A stretch of DNA of 64,000 nt, taken from the NCBI GenBank assembly GCA_944389935.1, contig CALXOE010000008.1:1-64000 (forward strand). Direction: 5' to 3'. The position numbers were made by a program, and so were the translations under genes. Under the pieces are notes generated by a model. The model saw only the letters and a program-made list of their open reading frames with translations, was not told the DNA's origin and ran no database searches. This DNA is from an uncultured Victivallis sp. GTDB lineage: Bacteria > Verrucomicrobiota > Lentisphaeria > Victivallales > Victivallaceae. Shown piece after piece: positions 51,785 through 60,729 of this stretch (positions are counted from its first letter, which is position 1; each line of letters opens with the position of its first letter).

Positions 51785-52492
51785 GTGGGACAGAAAGTTA
51801 ATCCGATTGGATTGAGAACAGCCCTCACCAAGAATTGGGAATCCCGTTGGTTTCCGAGCAAGGCGTTCGGCGGCAAGAATCTGTTTGGCGAATGGCTGCA
51901 TGAAGATCTTGCGATCCGCAAGTACATCAAGGAGAAATTTGCGGCTGCGGCGATCGCGCGGATTCAGATTGAGCGGTTTGCGAACCGTGTGCGGGTCATT
52001 ATTTCGTCGGCGCGTCCGGGGCTTCTGATCGGCAAGAAAGGAGCCGAGCTCGATGCGCTTCGCGCGGAGATTGCGAAGCTGGTGGCGGGCAAGGAAGTGT
52101 TCACTGAGATCGTTGAGATCCGGCGTGCAGAGACGAACGCGCAGCTGGTTGCTGAGAGCATTGCACAGCAGCTGGAGCGTCGTATTGGTTTCCGCCGTGC
52201 GATGAAGCGCGCCATCCAGACCGCGATGGAGATGGGTGTGGACGGCATCAAGATCAACTGTGCCGGGCGTCTCGGCGGGGCTGAGCTTGCGCGTGAGGAG
52301 CAGTACAAGGAAGGCCGAGTTCCGCTTCACACGCTGAAAGCGAATATCGATTACGGTTTCACCGAGGCGAACACCACTGCCGGTAAGATCGGTGTCAAGG
52401 TTTGGATTTGTCACAAAGACTCTACTGAGGAACAAGATTATGCCGTTAATGCCAAAAAGAGTAAAGTACAGAAAGGTTCAGCGCGGAAGTAA
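51785..52492 (+). CDS. rpsC: Ribosomal protein S3
   Basis: 235 residues. [14 protein letters not shown] opens the protein and the KH motif is [15 protein letters not shown]. The second domain has [20 protein letters not shown]. After [12 protein letters not shown] it carries about 20 extra residues, the last 17 of which are read from DNA that also starts rplP in another frame. The overlap is 53 nt. Confidence 0.96.
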   Translation: MGQKVNPIGLRTALTKNWESRWFPSKAFGGKNLFGEWLHEDLAIRKYIKEKFAAAAIARIQIERFANRVRVIISSARPGLLIGKKGAELDALRAEIAKLVAGKEVFTEIVEIRRAETNAQLVAESIAQQLERRIGFRRAMKRAIQTAMEMGVDGIKINCAGRLGGAELAREEQYKEGRVPLHTLKANIDYGFTEANTTAGKIGVKVWICHKDSTEEQDYAVNAKKSKVQKGSARK

Positions 52493-52853
52493 CGCCGGAC
52501 TGGCCACGTCCAACAATAAACTGGACTTCGGCGATTTCGCGTTGCAGGCGCTGACCCGCGGGTACGTTACGAATAATCAGATTGAAGCCGCGCGTGTTGC
52601 GATCAACCGTCATCTGAAGCGTCGCGGCAAAGTGTGGATCCGCATGTTCCCGTTCCGTTCTTTCACGAAGAAGCCGTTGGAAGTCCGTATGGGCAAGGGA
52701 AAAGGTGCGGTGGAAGGTTGGGTCGCTCCGGTTCTGCCGGGCCGGGTTCTGTTTGAGGTTTCCGGCTGCAGTGAATCGGTTGCGAAAGAAGCGATGAGCC
52801 GTGCGGCGAACAAGCTGTGCTTGCGTTGCAAGTTTCTGGCCCGGGAAGATTGA
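52440..52853 (+). CDS. rplP: Ribosomal protein L16
   Basis: 137 residues starting [16 protein letters not shown], the standard L16 N-terminus, with [19 protein letters not shown] later. GAGGA lies 8 nt before the ATG at 52440, inside rpsC. The start is therefore well supported despite the 53-nt overlap with rpsC. It neighbours tRNA sites on the large subunit. Confidence 0.95.
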   Translation: MPLMPKRVKYRKVQRGSNAGLATSNNKLDFGDFALQALTRGYVTNNQIEAARVAINRHLKRRGKVWIRMFPFRSFTKKPLEVRMGKGKGAVEGWVAPVLPGRVLFEVSGCSESVAKEAMSRAANKLCLRCKFLARED

Positions 52854-52868
52854 TTGAGGTTGCATAAA

Positions 52869-53066
52869 ATGAAGATCAAGGAAATCCGTGAGCTTTCGGA
52901 TGCGGAGCTGGTGAGCAAGATCGCCGATCTGCAGCGGGAGAAGTTGAACCTCAAGATCCAGTCGCGTACGGGTCAGCTTGAGAAGACCGCCCGAGTCCGG
53001 CAGATCCGCCGTGACATCGCGCGCATTTACACCGAACAGACCGCCCGGGCGGCGAAAGTCCAGTGA
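52869..53066 (+). CDS. rpmC: Ribosomal protein L29
   Basis: 65 residues, two helices: [20 protein letters not shown] and then [20 protein letters not shown], a clear L29. The start at 52869 is favoured over an in-frame upstream codon by family length. 8 nt separate it from rpsQ. Confidence 0.94.
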   Translation: MKIKEIRELSDAELVSKIADLQREKLNLKIQSRTGQLEKTARVRQIRRDIARIYTEQTARAAKVQ

Positions 53067-53074
53067 GGGATAAA

Positions 53075-53353
53075 ATGAGTGATGCTGTTGTTGAAGTCCG
53101 GGGTCACCGGAAGGAACGGGTCGGCGTGGTTGTGAGCGACGTTCAGGACAAGACCATCGTTGTGAAGGTCGACCGCCGCACGCCGCATCCGCTGTATCAG
53201 AAGATCGTGAAGGTCAGCAAGAAATTCACGGCACATGATGAGAAGAACGAGGCGAAGAAGGGTGATACCGTGCGTATTGCCGAGACTCGTCCGTTGAGCA
53301 AGAACAAGTGCTGGCGGCTGCTGGAGATCATCAGCCGTCCGGAGCAGGAATAA
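53075..53353 (+). CDS. rpsQ: Ribosomal protein S17
   Basis: 92 residues with the OB-fold pattern [39 protein letters not shown] and [22 protein letters not shown] precedes the ATG at 53075. It binds 16S rRNA. Confidence 0.95.
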   Translation: MSDAVVEVRGHRKERVGVVVSDVQDKTIVVKVDRRTPHPLYQKIVKVSKKFTAHDEKNEAKKGDTVRIAETRPLSKNKCWRLLEIISRPEQE

Positions 53354-53371
53354 CCTTCAGGAGATCGTGCA

Positions 53372-53737
53372 ATGATTCAGATGCAGTCAATTCTGGAGGT
53401 CGCCGACAATTCCGGAGCGAAGTCGATTCTGACGATGTCGGTTCTGGGTCAGGCCCGGACGACTGCGGGGGTTGGTGACATCATCACCGGCGCCGTGCAG
53501 GAGGCTCTTCCGGATGGTTCGGTGAAAAAGGGGCAGGTGGTGAAAGCGGTGGTGGTCCGTACTGCGGCGAAGATTCGTCGTCCGGACGGCTCCTATCTGC
53601 GGTTCGACAAGAACGCCGCGGTGCTCATCGACAAGGACAAAAACCCGGTCGGTACCCGTATTTTCGGGCCGGTGGCGCGTGAGTTGCGGGACAAGGATTT
53701 CATGAAGATCATCTCGCTTGCGCCGGAGGTGCTTTGA
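53372..53737 (+). CDS. rplN: Ribosomal protein L14
   Basis: 121 residues: [40 protein letters not shown] and [20 protein letters not shown] identify L14 beyond doubt. The stop shares one base with the rplX start (TGATG). Confidence 0.97.
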   Translation: MIQMQSILEVADNSGAKSILTMSVLGQARTTAGVGDIITGAVQEALPDGSVKKGQVVKAVVVRTAAKIRRPDGSYLRFDKNAAVLIDKDKNPVGTRIFGPVARELRDKDFMKIISLAPEVL

Positions 53738-53994
53738 TGAAAAAATATCACGTCAAGAAAGGCGACAAAGTTGTGGTGAACTCCGGCAACTTCAAGGGTG
53801 AGGAAGCGACGATTGCCGCGATTCTCACGAAGAAGGACCGGGTTGTTCTCTCGTTCACGTCCAACAAGGATCGCGCGATCGGCAAGCGGACGGTGAAGAA
53901 GAGCAAGCTCAATCCGAACGGTGGAATGATCGAGCGTTCGGTGTCTGTGCATGTCTCGAACGTCAATCCCGTTGCCGCGGAAAAGACGGAGTAG
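53737..53994 (+). CDS. rplX: Ribosomal protein L24
   Basis: 85 residues with a KOW motif (KKGDKVVVNSGNFKGEEATI) and RTVKKSKLNPNGGMIERSVS. It is somewhat shorter than the usual ~100. The ATG at 53737 overlaps the rplN stop by one base. Confidence 0.93.
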   Translation: MKKYHVKKGDKVVVNSGNFKGEEATIAAILTKKDRVVLSFTSNKDRAIGKRTVKKSKLNPNGGMIERSVSVHVSNVNPVAAEKTE

Positions 53995-54000
53995 TGAAAA

Positions 54001-54537
54001 ATGCCTGATATGAAGAAAAAATACAACGAGGAAGTGCGCAGTGCTCTCCAGGCCAAACTCGGTCTGAAGAACGTGATGCAGATTCCGAAGCTTGAGAAGA
54101 TCGTTATTTCGACCGGTATCGGGACGGATGCCGAGCGTGATGCGTTCACCGAGGCGAAGAAGCATATCGCAGCGATGACCGGTCAGCAGCCGGTGATCAC
54201 GAAGGCGCGCAAGAACGTTTCAAACTTCAAGCTGCGTGTCGGCATGCCGGTGGGTGTGATGGTGACGTTGCGTGGCAACCGGATGTACGAGTTTCTCGAT
54301 CGTTTCGTTCACAATGCGATGCCGCGTGTGCGTGACTTCCGCGGGATTCCGAAGACCGGTTTCGACGGTGTCGGCAACTACAATCTCGGTGTTTCGGACG
54401 TTTCGGTGTTCACGGAGGTTGATGCGGACAAGCTGAAGTATCCGCTCGGTGTGAATCTGACGTTTGTGACGACGGCCAAGACCGACGAGGCGGCGCGTGA
54501 ACTTCTCAAGATGATGGAAGTTCCGTTCGAGGAATAA
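54001..54537 (+). CDS. rplE: Ribosomal protein L5
   Basis: 178 residues with NVMQIPKLEKIVISTGIG, TGQQPVITKARKNVSNFKLR and DFRGIPKTGFDGVGNYNLGV, the L5 signatures. It forms the 5S rRNA site of the central protuberance. 15 nt separate it from rpsN. Confidence 0.97.
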   Translation: MPDMKKKYNEEVRSALQAKLGLKNVMQIPKLEKIVISTGIGTDAERDAFTEAKKHIAAMTGQQPVITKARKNVSNFKLRVGMPVGVMVTLRGNRMYEFLDRFVHNAMPRVRDFRGIPKTGFDGVGNYNLGVSDVSVFTEVDADKLKYPLGVNLTFVTTAKTDEAARELLKMMEVPFEE

Positions 54538-54552
54538 AGGAAGGATTGCATT

Positions 54553-54738
54553 ATGGCGAAACTCAGTCTGATAGTGAAAGCCGAACGCGGGAGCAAGTTT
54601 CCGGTGCGGAACTACACGCGCTGCAAGGCGTGCGGCCGTCCCCGTGCTTATATCGGCAAGTTCCAGCTTTGCCGTATCTGTTTCCGTGAGCTGGCCTCGA
54701 AGGGTCAGATTCCGGGTGTGACGAAGGCCAGCTGGTAA
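54553..54738 (+). CDS. rpsN: Ribosomal protein S14, zinc-binding (type Z)
   Basis: 61 residues with [20 protein letters not shown], i.e. two CxxC knuckles, and the ending GVTKASW. The short zinc form is typical for many non-proteobacterial lineages. Confidence 0.95.
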   Translation: MAKLSLIVKAERGSKFPVRNYTRCKACGRPRAYIGKFQLCRICFRELASKGQIPGVTKASW

Positions 54739-54752
54739 GGGAGGAATGACAA

Positions 54753-55148
54753 ATGAGCATGCAAGATCCCATTGCTGATATGCTGACCCGGATCCGCAAC
54801 GCGGGTTCCGCAGGTTTGAAGAAGGTCGAGATGCCGAGTTCCCGCGAGAAAGCGGCAATCGCGAAGGTGCTGAAAGAAGAGGGTTACATCAGCGACTACG
54901 CTGTGAGTGAAGATGGGGCCAAGCGGGTTCTGTCGGTGGTGCTCAAGTATGCGAACGGCAAGTCCGTGATCGAAGGCATTGAGCGCGTGAGCAAGCCCTC
55001 CTGCCGGATTCACTGCGGCAGCCGTGAGATTCCGCGGGTTCGCAATGGTCTGGGCACGGTGATTCTGACGACGCCCTCGGGGGTGCTTTCGGGGCGTGCG
55101 GCGGCCAAGGCGAATGTCGGCGGTGAAATTCTCTGCTACGTCTGGTAA
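54753..55148 (+). CDS. rpsH: Ribosomal protein S8
   Basis: 131 residues: DPIADMLTRIRNAGSAGLKK, then GTVILTTPSGVLSGRAAAKA and GGEILCYVW at the end. It is an RNA-binding S8 and in E. coli represses its own operon. Confidence 0.96.
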   Translation: MSMQDPIADMLTRIRNAGSAGLKKVEMPSSREKAAIAKVLKEEGYISDYAVSEDGAKRVLSVVLKYANGKSVIEGIERVSKPSCRIHCGSREIPRVRNGLGTVILTTPSGVLSGRAAAKANVGGEILCYVW

Positions 55149-55170
55149 TTAAAGAACAGGAATTTGAAAT

Positions 55171-55701
55171 ATGTCTCGAATTGGCAATAAGGCGATCGCG
55201 ATTCCTGCCGGCGTGAAGGTGTCGGTCGACGCTGCCGGAGTGACGGTCGAAGGCAAATCGAAGCTTTCGATGCCGCTTCCGCCGCTGGTTGCGGTTGAGG
55301 TGAAAGACGGTCACGTCCACGTCGCGATGGCTTCTGACGACCGCAAGGCGAGCGCGATGCAGGGTTTGACCCGCAGTTTGATCAACAACATGGTTGTCGG
55401 CGTGACGGCAGGCTTCAAGAAGGAGCTTCAGATCGTCGGCGTCGGTTACAAGGCGCAGCTCTCCGGCAAGAAGCTGGTGCTGAATCTCGGTTATTCGCAC
55501 ACGATCGAGTATGCGATTCCGGAGTCGGTCAAAGTGGCTGTCGAGGGTGCGAAGATCACGGTCGAGGGTGCGGACAAGCAGGCGGTGGGAGAAGTCGCCG
55601 CCGAGATCCGTCGTTTCCGTCCGCCCGAGCCGTACAAGGGCAAGGGCATTCGTTATTCCGACGAGCGGATCATCCTCAAAGAAGGCAAATCCGTGGGTTG
55701 A
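55171..55701 (+). CDS. rplF: Ribosomal protein L6
   Basis: 176 residues with MSRIGNKAIAIPAGVKVSVD, VGVGYKAQLSGKKLVLNLGY and EPYKGKGIRYSDERI, all L6. It is a two-domain protein near the factor-binding site. Confidence 0.97.
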   Translation: MSRIGNKAIAIPAGVKVSVDAAGVTVEGKSKLSMPLPPLVAVEVKDGHVHVAMASDDRKASAMQGLTRSLINNMVVGVTAGFKKELQIVGVGYKAQLSGKKLVLNLGYSHTIEYAIPESVKVAVEGAKITVEGADKQAVGEVAAEIRRFRPPEPYKGKGIRYSDERIILKEGKSVG

Positions 55702-55725
55702 TCCCGGGTTTAAGGAGCTTATAAC

Positions 55726-56088
55726 ATGGCTGTTAAAGATAGAAAAACGATGCGTGTGCGCCGCCATCTCCGGATTCGCAAGAAAGTTTCCGGTACGGCG
55801 GAACGTCCGAGATTTTGCGTGAGCATCACCGCCAATCACATTTACTGTCAGTTTATTGACGATGTGAAAGGTGTGACGCTGGCGAGCACCTCGAGCCTTG
55901 ATCCGAAGTTCAAGGCCGAGAATGCGAAGCCGAACATGGCCGGTGCGGTTCTGCTCGGGAAACTCGCGGCGGAAGCGGCAAAAGCGGCGAACGTCACGGA
56001 AGTTGTTTTCGACCGTTCCGGATACAATTATCACGGCCGGATGAAGGCGATTGCCGAGACCGCCCGTGAAAACGGACTCAAGTTCTAG
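55726..56088 (+). CDS. rplR: Ribosomal protein L18
   Basis: 120 residues with [39 protein letters not shown] and [19 protein letters not shown], all L18. It carries 5S rRNA. The next gene starts 10 nt later. Confidence 0.96.
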   Translation: MAVKDRKTMRVRRHLRIRKKVSGTAERPRFCVSITANHIYCQFIDDVKGVTLASTSSLDPKFKAENAKPNMAGAVLLGKLAAEAAKAANVTEVVFDRSGYNYHGRMKAIAETARENGLKF

Positions 56089-56098
56089 GAGAATTCTC

Positions 56099-56638
56099 AT
56101 GGCGAAACGTGAAAATTTCAATGAAGCGGTCCAGAGCGAATTCGACGAGAACGTCATTTCGATCAACCGCAGTGCGAAAGTCGTGAAGGGCGGCAAGAAC
56201 TTCAGTTTCGGCGCCCTGGTTGTGGTCGGCGATCACAACGGCCGGGTCGGTTACGGCTACGGCAAGGCGAACGAGGTCTCCGATGCGATTCGCAAGGGTG
56301 GTGAAGCTGCCCGGCGCAATCTTGTGACGGTTCCGATGAATGGTCAGACGCTGCCGCACGAGATCGAGGTGAAATTCGGTGGTGCGCGGGTTCTGCTTCG
56401 TCCGGCCTCTTCGGGTACGGGTCTGATCGCAGGCGGCGCGGTGCGTGCGATTCTCGAGCTTGCCGGAGTGAAAGACGTTCTGGCGAAGTCGCTCGGTGCG
56501 GCGAATGCGGCGAATGTGGCGAAAGCGACGTTCAAGGCGATCTCGCAGCTTTCGAGCCGTGAGGAAGTTTATGCGCGTCGCGGCATTGCGCTGCCGCAGG
56601 CTGCGCAGGTCGCTGCTCCCGCAACGGAAAACAACTAA
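56099..56638 (+). CDS. rpsE: Ribosomal protein S5
   Basis: 179 residues with [40 protein letters not shown] and [19 protein letters not shown], all S5. AGGAG lies before the ATG at 56099. The rpmD gene (L30), which usually follows, is missing here; rplO comes next. Confidence 0.97.
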   Translation: MAKRENFNEAVQSEFDENVISINRSAKVVKGGKNFSFGALVVVGDHNGRVGYGYGKANEVSDAIRKGGEAARRNLVTVPMNGQTLPHEIEVKFGGARVLLRPASSGTGLIAGGAVRAILELAGVKDVLAKSLGAANAANVAKATFKAISQLSSREEVYARRGIALPQAAQVAAPATENN

Positions 56639-56662
56639 TCTACAGATAGGAAGTTTTGGATT

Positions 56663-57109
56663 ATGAAACTGCATGAACTCAGCCCCAACGCCGGTTCGCG
56701 GAAGCGGCGCAAGCGGGTCGGGCGCGGCGACAGTTCCGGTCTCGGCAAAACGGCCGGTCGCGGAGAGAAAGGGCAGAAGTCCCGCAGCGGTTCGTCGGTG
56801 CGTCCGTTCTTCGAGGGCGGACAGATTCCGCTGTTCCGTCGTCTGCCGAAGCGTGGCTTCAACAGCCCGGATCATGTCGAATATCAGCTGGTCAATTTGA
56901 ACATCCTCGAGGAGAACTTCAACGCGGGCGATGTGGTTGATCAGGAGTCGCTCCGTGCGAAGAATCTTCTGGGCAAGAAAGTTCAGATGATCAAAATTCT
57001 CGCGAACGGCGAGATCACGAAAGCGCTGACCGTCAAGGCGGAGAAGTTCTCCGCTCAGGCGCAGGCGAAGATCGAAGCTGCCGGCGGGAAAGTCGAAGTG
57101 GTGGAATAA
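56663..57109 (+). CDS. rplO: Ribosomal protein L15
   Basis: 148 residues: MKLHELSPNAGSRKRRKRVG, RGDSSGLGKTAGRGEKGQKS and FEGGQIPLFRRLPKRGFNS are the L15 N-terminal signatures. It precedes secY by 22 nt as in most spc operons. Confidence 0.96.
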   Translation: MKLHELSPNAGSRKRRKRVGRGDSSGLGKTAGRGEKGQKSRSGSSVRPFFEGGQIPLFRRLPKRGFNSPDHVEYQLVNLNILEENFNAGDVVDQESLRAKNLLGKKVQMIKILANGEITKALTVKAEKFSAQAQAKIEAAGGKVEVVE

Positions 57110-57131
57110 CATCCGGGAAAGACGATAAGTT

Positions 57132-58517
57132 ATGTTGCAGGCATTTATCAATACGTTGAAGGTGAAAGATCTGCGGAATCGCCTGATGTTCACCGCACTG
57201 ATTATTGTGCTGGTGCGTTTTGCGAGCAGCATCCCGTGTCCCGGGGTTGACCCGGCGGCGCTGGAAAGTTTTATGGCCGAACTGAGTGCCAGCAACAAGG
57301 ACGGCGGCGGACTGATGGCGTTTATCGACCTGTTCTCCGGCGGAGCGCTTACGCACTTCGCGCTGGGGGCGCTCGGTATCATGCCGTACATCACTGCGTC
57401 GATTATCGTCCAGCTTCTGGTGCCGGTGATCCCCTCGCTGGAGAAGCTCCAGCGGGAGGGAGAGACCGGGCGCCAGAAGATTTCCCAGTACACCCGTTAC
57501 CTGACGCTGCTGGTCTGCGTGGTTCAGGGGATGATGGTCGCGTTCGCGATGATCAACCCGACCAAGATCGGGCTGCCGGCGCCGGGGCGTCCCCTTTTCC
57601 TGGGGAATGAACAGATTTTCGTTTTGATGACGATTCTGGTGCTGACCACGACGACGATGGTGTTCACGTGGCTCGGCGAACAGATCACGGAACGCGGCAT
57701 CGGCAACGGTGTTTCGCTCATCATCACGATCAACATCGTCTCGCGTCTGCCGCAGTCGGTCATCGAGCTTGTGCAGATGGCCTGGGCCGGCGAGACTCCG
57801 AGCGGGACGAGTTTCAATGCGGTTCAGCTGTTGCTCCTTCTCGTGGTGTTCTGCGTCGTGACGGCGGCGACGATTCTGCTTTCGCAGGGGTATCGCCGGG
57901 TTCCGATTCAGATGATCCGCAAGACGGTCGGCAAGCAGATGACCGGTGGCAGCACCTACATGCCGCTGAAAGTCAACTTCGCGAACGTCATGCCGATCAT
58001 TTTCGCCGGTGCGATTCTGATGCTGCCGGAGTATTTGTTCCGTTACATGGCGAACCGGCCGGATGCAAGCTCGATCTGGATCGGGCTTGCGCAGACTTTC
58101 CAGCAGGATGGGGCGGGCTACATGATCGCGTATGCGATCCTGATTCTCGCGTTCAGTTTCTTCTGGGTGGCGAATCAGTTCAATCCGATCCAGATTGCGG
58201 ACAACCTCAAGAAAGAGGGGGCGTTCATTCCGGGAATCAGTCCCGGACAGCCGACTGCGGATTATCTCGATACGGCGATGACCCGGGTTACTGCCGGCGG
58301 CGCGGTGTTTCTGATGGTGCTTGCGTTGTTCCCGATGTTTCTGTACAGCAGCTTCAACATCCCGTTCATGGTTGCCCAGTTCTTCGGAGGTACGTCGTTG
58401 CTCATTATGGTCGGCGTTGTGCTTGATACGGTCAGCCAGCTCGAGTCTCATCTGACGATGCGTCATTATGAGGGATTTTTGAAGAGCGGACGGTTGCGGA
58501 GCCGCAGCGGAAACTGA
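57132..58517 (+). CDS. secY: Protein translocase channel subunit SecY
   Basis: 461 residues with ten hydrophobic segments. Signatures are SSIPCPGVDPAALESF, the plug-region phrase IDLFSGGALTHFALGALGIM, ITERGIGNGVSLIITINIV and PTADYLDTAMTRVTAGGAVF. It forms the Sec channel used with SecA (19074-22142). A terminator-like hairpin follows and no adk, map or rpsM genes come after it, so the usual spc-alpha link is broken. Confidence 0.97.
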   Translation: MLQAFINTLKVKDLRNRLMFTALIIVLVRFASSIPCPGVDPAALESFMAELSASNKDGGGLMAFIDLFSGGALTHFALGALGIMPYITASIIVQLLVPVIPSLEKLQREGETGRQKISQYTRYLTLLVCVVQGMMVAFAMINPTKIGLPAPGRPLFLGNEQIFVLMTILVLTTTTMVFTWLGEQITERGIGNGVSLIITINIVSRLPQSVIELVQMAWAGETPSGTSFNAVQLLLLLVVFCVVTAATILLSQGYRRVPIQMIRKTVGKQMTGGSTYMPLKVNFANVMPIIFAGAILMLPEYLFRYMANRPDASSIWIGLAQTFQQDGAGYMIAYAILILAFSFFWVANQFNPIQIADNLKKEGAFIPGISPGQPTADYLDTAMTRVTAGGAVFLMVLALFPMFLYSSFNIPFMVAQFFGGTSLLIMVGVVLDTVSQLESHLTMRHYEGFLKSGRLRSRSGN

Positions 58518-58545
58518 TTTTTACGCGACGAACATAAGAGATGTC

Positions 58546-58590
58546 GGACTGGTCCGACCGGTTGCGGCTGGTCGAATCAGTCCTTTTATA
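58546..58590 (+). terminator. Terminator-like hairpin after secY
   Basis: GGACTG/CAGTCC and an inner CGACC/GGTCG pair form an interrupted stem followed by TTTTATATT. Confidence 0.55.
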
Positions 58591-58609
58591 TTCTGGAAGA
58601 GATGGTTTC

Positions 58610-59299
58610 ATGAGCTATTGCATTGCAATCGACGGCCCGGCCGCGTCCGGGAAAAGCACCATTGCAAGGCGGGTCGCCGAAAAATTGAACATTGCTTATA
58701 TCAACACCGGCAGTCTGTACCGGGCCGTAGCGCTGGCTGCGAACCGGGCGGGGCGCGATCTCGCCTCACTGGACCGGGGTTTTCTCGATACACTCAAGCT
58801 CGAATATGTGAAAAGCGGTTCGGGTTCTTACGAGTTGAAACTCAATGGGGAATTTCCCGGGGCGGCGTTGCGGACCGCTGAGGTCGCCGCCGGGGCGAGT
58901 TGCGTGGCGACGCAGCCGGTGGTGCGGGATTATCTGCTCGGCGTGCAGCGCGGTTTTGCCGGGGGACAGCTGGTCGTCATGGAGGGACGCGACATCGGGA
59001 CGGTGATTTTTCCGGATGCCGTGGTCAAGATTTTTCTGACGGCCTCGCCGGAGGAGCGGGCGCGGCGGCGGCTCGCACAGGATGGTGAGATGCCCGATGG
59101 AGCGACTCTGGCGGAGGTCGCCCGCGAGATCGCCGCACGTGACAAGCAGGATTCGGAGCGGGCGGTTGCGCCGCTGAAACCCGCGCCTGACGCGATTCTG
59201 GTCGATACGACCGGATTTTCGCTCGATCAGGCGGTGGAAACGATCACCGGGCTGATTGCCCGCAAGCTGCAGGAGAGTGGAACATGTATCACGAAATAG
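58610..59299 (+). CDS. cmk: Cytidylate kinase
   Basis: 229 residues. IAIDGPAASGKSTIARRVAE is the P-loop of CMP kinases, followed by NTGSLYRAVALAA, VVMEGRDIGTVIFPDAVVKI and AARDKQDSERAVAPL. It phosphorylates CMP/dCMP. GGAAGAG lies about 9 nt before the ATG at 58610. The next gene overlaps it by 16 nt. Confidence 0.95.
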   Translation: MSYCIAIDGPAASGKSTIARRVAEKLNIAYINTGSLYRAVALAANRAGRDLASLDRGFLDTLKLEYVKSGSGSYELKLNGEFPGAALRTAEVAAGASCVATQPVVRDYLLGVQRGFAGGQLVVMEGRDIGTVIFPDAVVKIFLTASPEERARRRLAQDGEMPDGATLAEVAREIAARDKQDSERAVAPLKPAPDAILVDTTGFSLDQAVETITGLIARKLQESGTCITK

Positions 59300-59703
59300 A
59301 GTACCGGGTTCCGTATGCCGACACCGATCAGATGGGGGTGGTGTACTATGCGAACTATCTGGAGTATTTTGAACGCAGCCGGACGGAGATGCTGCGTTCG
59401 GCGGGACTGCCTTACAGCGAAATGGAAAAACGCGGTCTGTTCCTGCCGGTGTCGGAGGCGTATTGCAAGTACCATGCCCCGGCCCGTTATGACGACCTGC
59501 TGACATTTCGGTCGTGGGTGAAAGAGGTGCGCGGAGTGCGCATGGTGATTTCCTCGGAGATTCGACGCGGAGAGGAGCTTCTGGTTTCCGGTTACGTGGT
59601 GCTGGTCAGCGTGAACGGCAACCGCAAAGTGACCCGCATGCCGGGAGATTTTGTCGAAACATGCAAACAGTTTTCCTTTGAACCGGAGAGCGAGAATGAG
59701 TGA
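59284..59703 (+). CDS. Acyl-CoA thioesterase, YbgC/4-hydroxybenzoyl-CoA thioesterase hotdog family
   Basis: 139 residues of a single hotdog domain. YRVPYADTDQMGVVYYANYL holds the catalytic Asp of the YbgC/FadM type, followed by ERSRTEMLRSAGLPYSEMEK. Substrate cannot be predicted; housekeeping acyl-CoA cleavage is usual. The start lies inside cmk (16-nt overlap) and the end overlaps the manA start by 8 nt, so the three are translationally linked. Confidence 0.88.
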   Translation: MYHEIEYRVPYADTDQMGVVYYANYLEYFERSRTEMLRSAGLPYSEMEKRGLFLPVSEAYCKYHAPARYDDLLTFRSWVKEVRGVRMVISSEIRRGEELLVSGYVVLVSVNGNRKVTRMPGDFVETCKQFSFEPESENE

Positions 59704-60718
59704 TTTTCTGAACAGCAATCAGCTTTATCCCCTGAAATTCACGCCGATTTATCAGGCGCGCATCTGGGGGGGAACTCAGATGACCGAAGTCCTTCACCGC
59801 GAGGTTTCCGCCTCGGAAGATCCGATCGGCGAGTCGTGGGAGATCGTCGACCGTGAGAGTGAAAACAGCGTATTGGCCAACGGCCCCATGGCCGGGAAAA
59901 CGCTGCATGAACTGCTGCAGCATTACGGGCGCGAACTGGTCGGACGCCGCGCGAAATCGATCCAGCGTTTCCCGCTTCTCGTGAAGCTGATCGATGCCGG
60001 CGACCGGTTGAGTCTGCAGGTGCATCCCGATGAGGCAGCCTGCGCCAGAATCGGCGGGGGCGCAGAGCCCAAAACCGAGATGTGGTACATCGTTGCGGCA
60101 CGCAAAGGCGCGCAGATTCTGGCGGGACTTCAGGGACGGGCGACGCGCCAGCAGCTCGTGAGCCGGCTCGATTCGCCGGAGGTGGAGAATCTGCTGCAGG
60201 TTTATCCGTCGCTTCCGGGGGATGCGTATTTCATCACGTCCGGAACGCTGCATGCGATCGGCGGCGGCAATTTGATTCTGGAGATTCAGCAGAACAGCGA
60301 CACGACCTACCGGGTCAGTGACTGGGGGCGGGTCGATGCGCACGGAAACCCGCGCGAGCTGCATATTGAAAAAGGCATTCAGTCGATCAACTTCATGAAC
60401 CGCACTTCGCCGCGGATTGTCGGTGTGACCGATCATGTTTCGCACAACCGCAAATTCGATGTGGTGAACAGCTGTCCGTTCTTCACGGTTTCGGATCTGC
60501 GGTTGACCGAACTCTGGTCGGACGATACCGGGTCATTCGGCAGTTTCCACATGATCAGTGCGATCAATGGTGCGGTCCGGCTTGGGAAAGCGGATGATCC
60601 GGCGCGGTGTGCCCGGCTGGAAGCGGGTGAGACGGCGCTCATTCCGGCTTGTTTCGGAAGTTACGTCATCGTCCCGGAGCGCGAGGGCGAGACGACTGTG
60701 GTGAAAACGACGCTTTGA
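59696..60718 (+). CDS. manA: Mannose-6-phosphate isomerase, class I
   Basis: 340 residues, the short ManA form. LKFTPIYQARIWGGTQM opens the protein; LVKLIDAGDRLSLQVHPDEA, KTEMWYIVAARKGAQI and YFITSGTLHAIGGGNLILEI supply the zinc-binding His/Glu set. It interconverts mannose-6-P and fructose-6-P. The ATG at 59696 lies in the previous gene's end; argS starts 11 nt after its stop. Confidence 0.93.
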   Translation: MSDFLNSNQLYPLKFTPIYQARIWGGTQMTEVLHREVSASEDPIGESWEIVDRESENSVLANGPMAGKTLHELLQHYGRELVGRRAKSIQRFPLLVKLIDAGDRLSLQVHPDEAACARIGGGAEPKTEMWYIVAARKGAQILAGLQGRATRQQLVSRLDSPEVENLLQVYPSLPGDAYFITSGTLHAIGGGNLILEIQQNSDTTYRVSDWGRVDAHGNPRELHIEKGIQSINFMNRTSPRIVGVTDHVSHNRKFDVVNSCPFFTVSDLRLTELWSDDTGSFGSFHMISAINGAVRLGKADDPARCARLEAGETALIPACFGSYVIVPEREGETTVVKTTL

Positions 60719-60729
60719 AAGGCTGCAGA

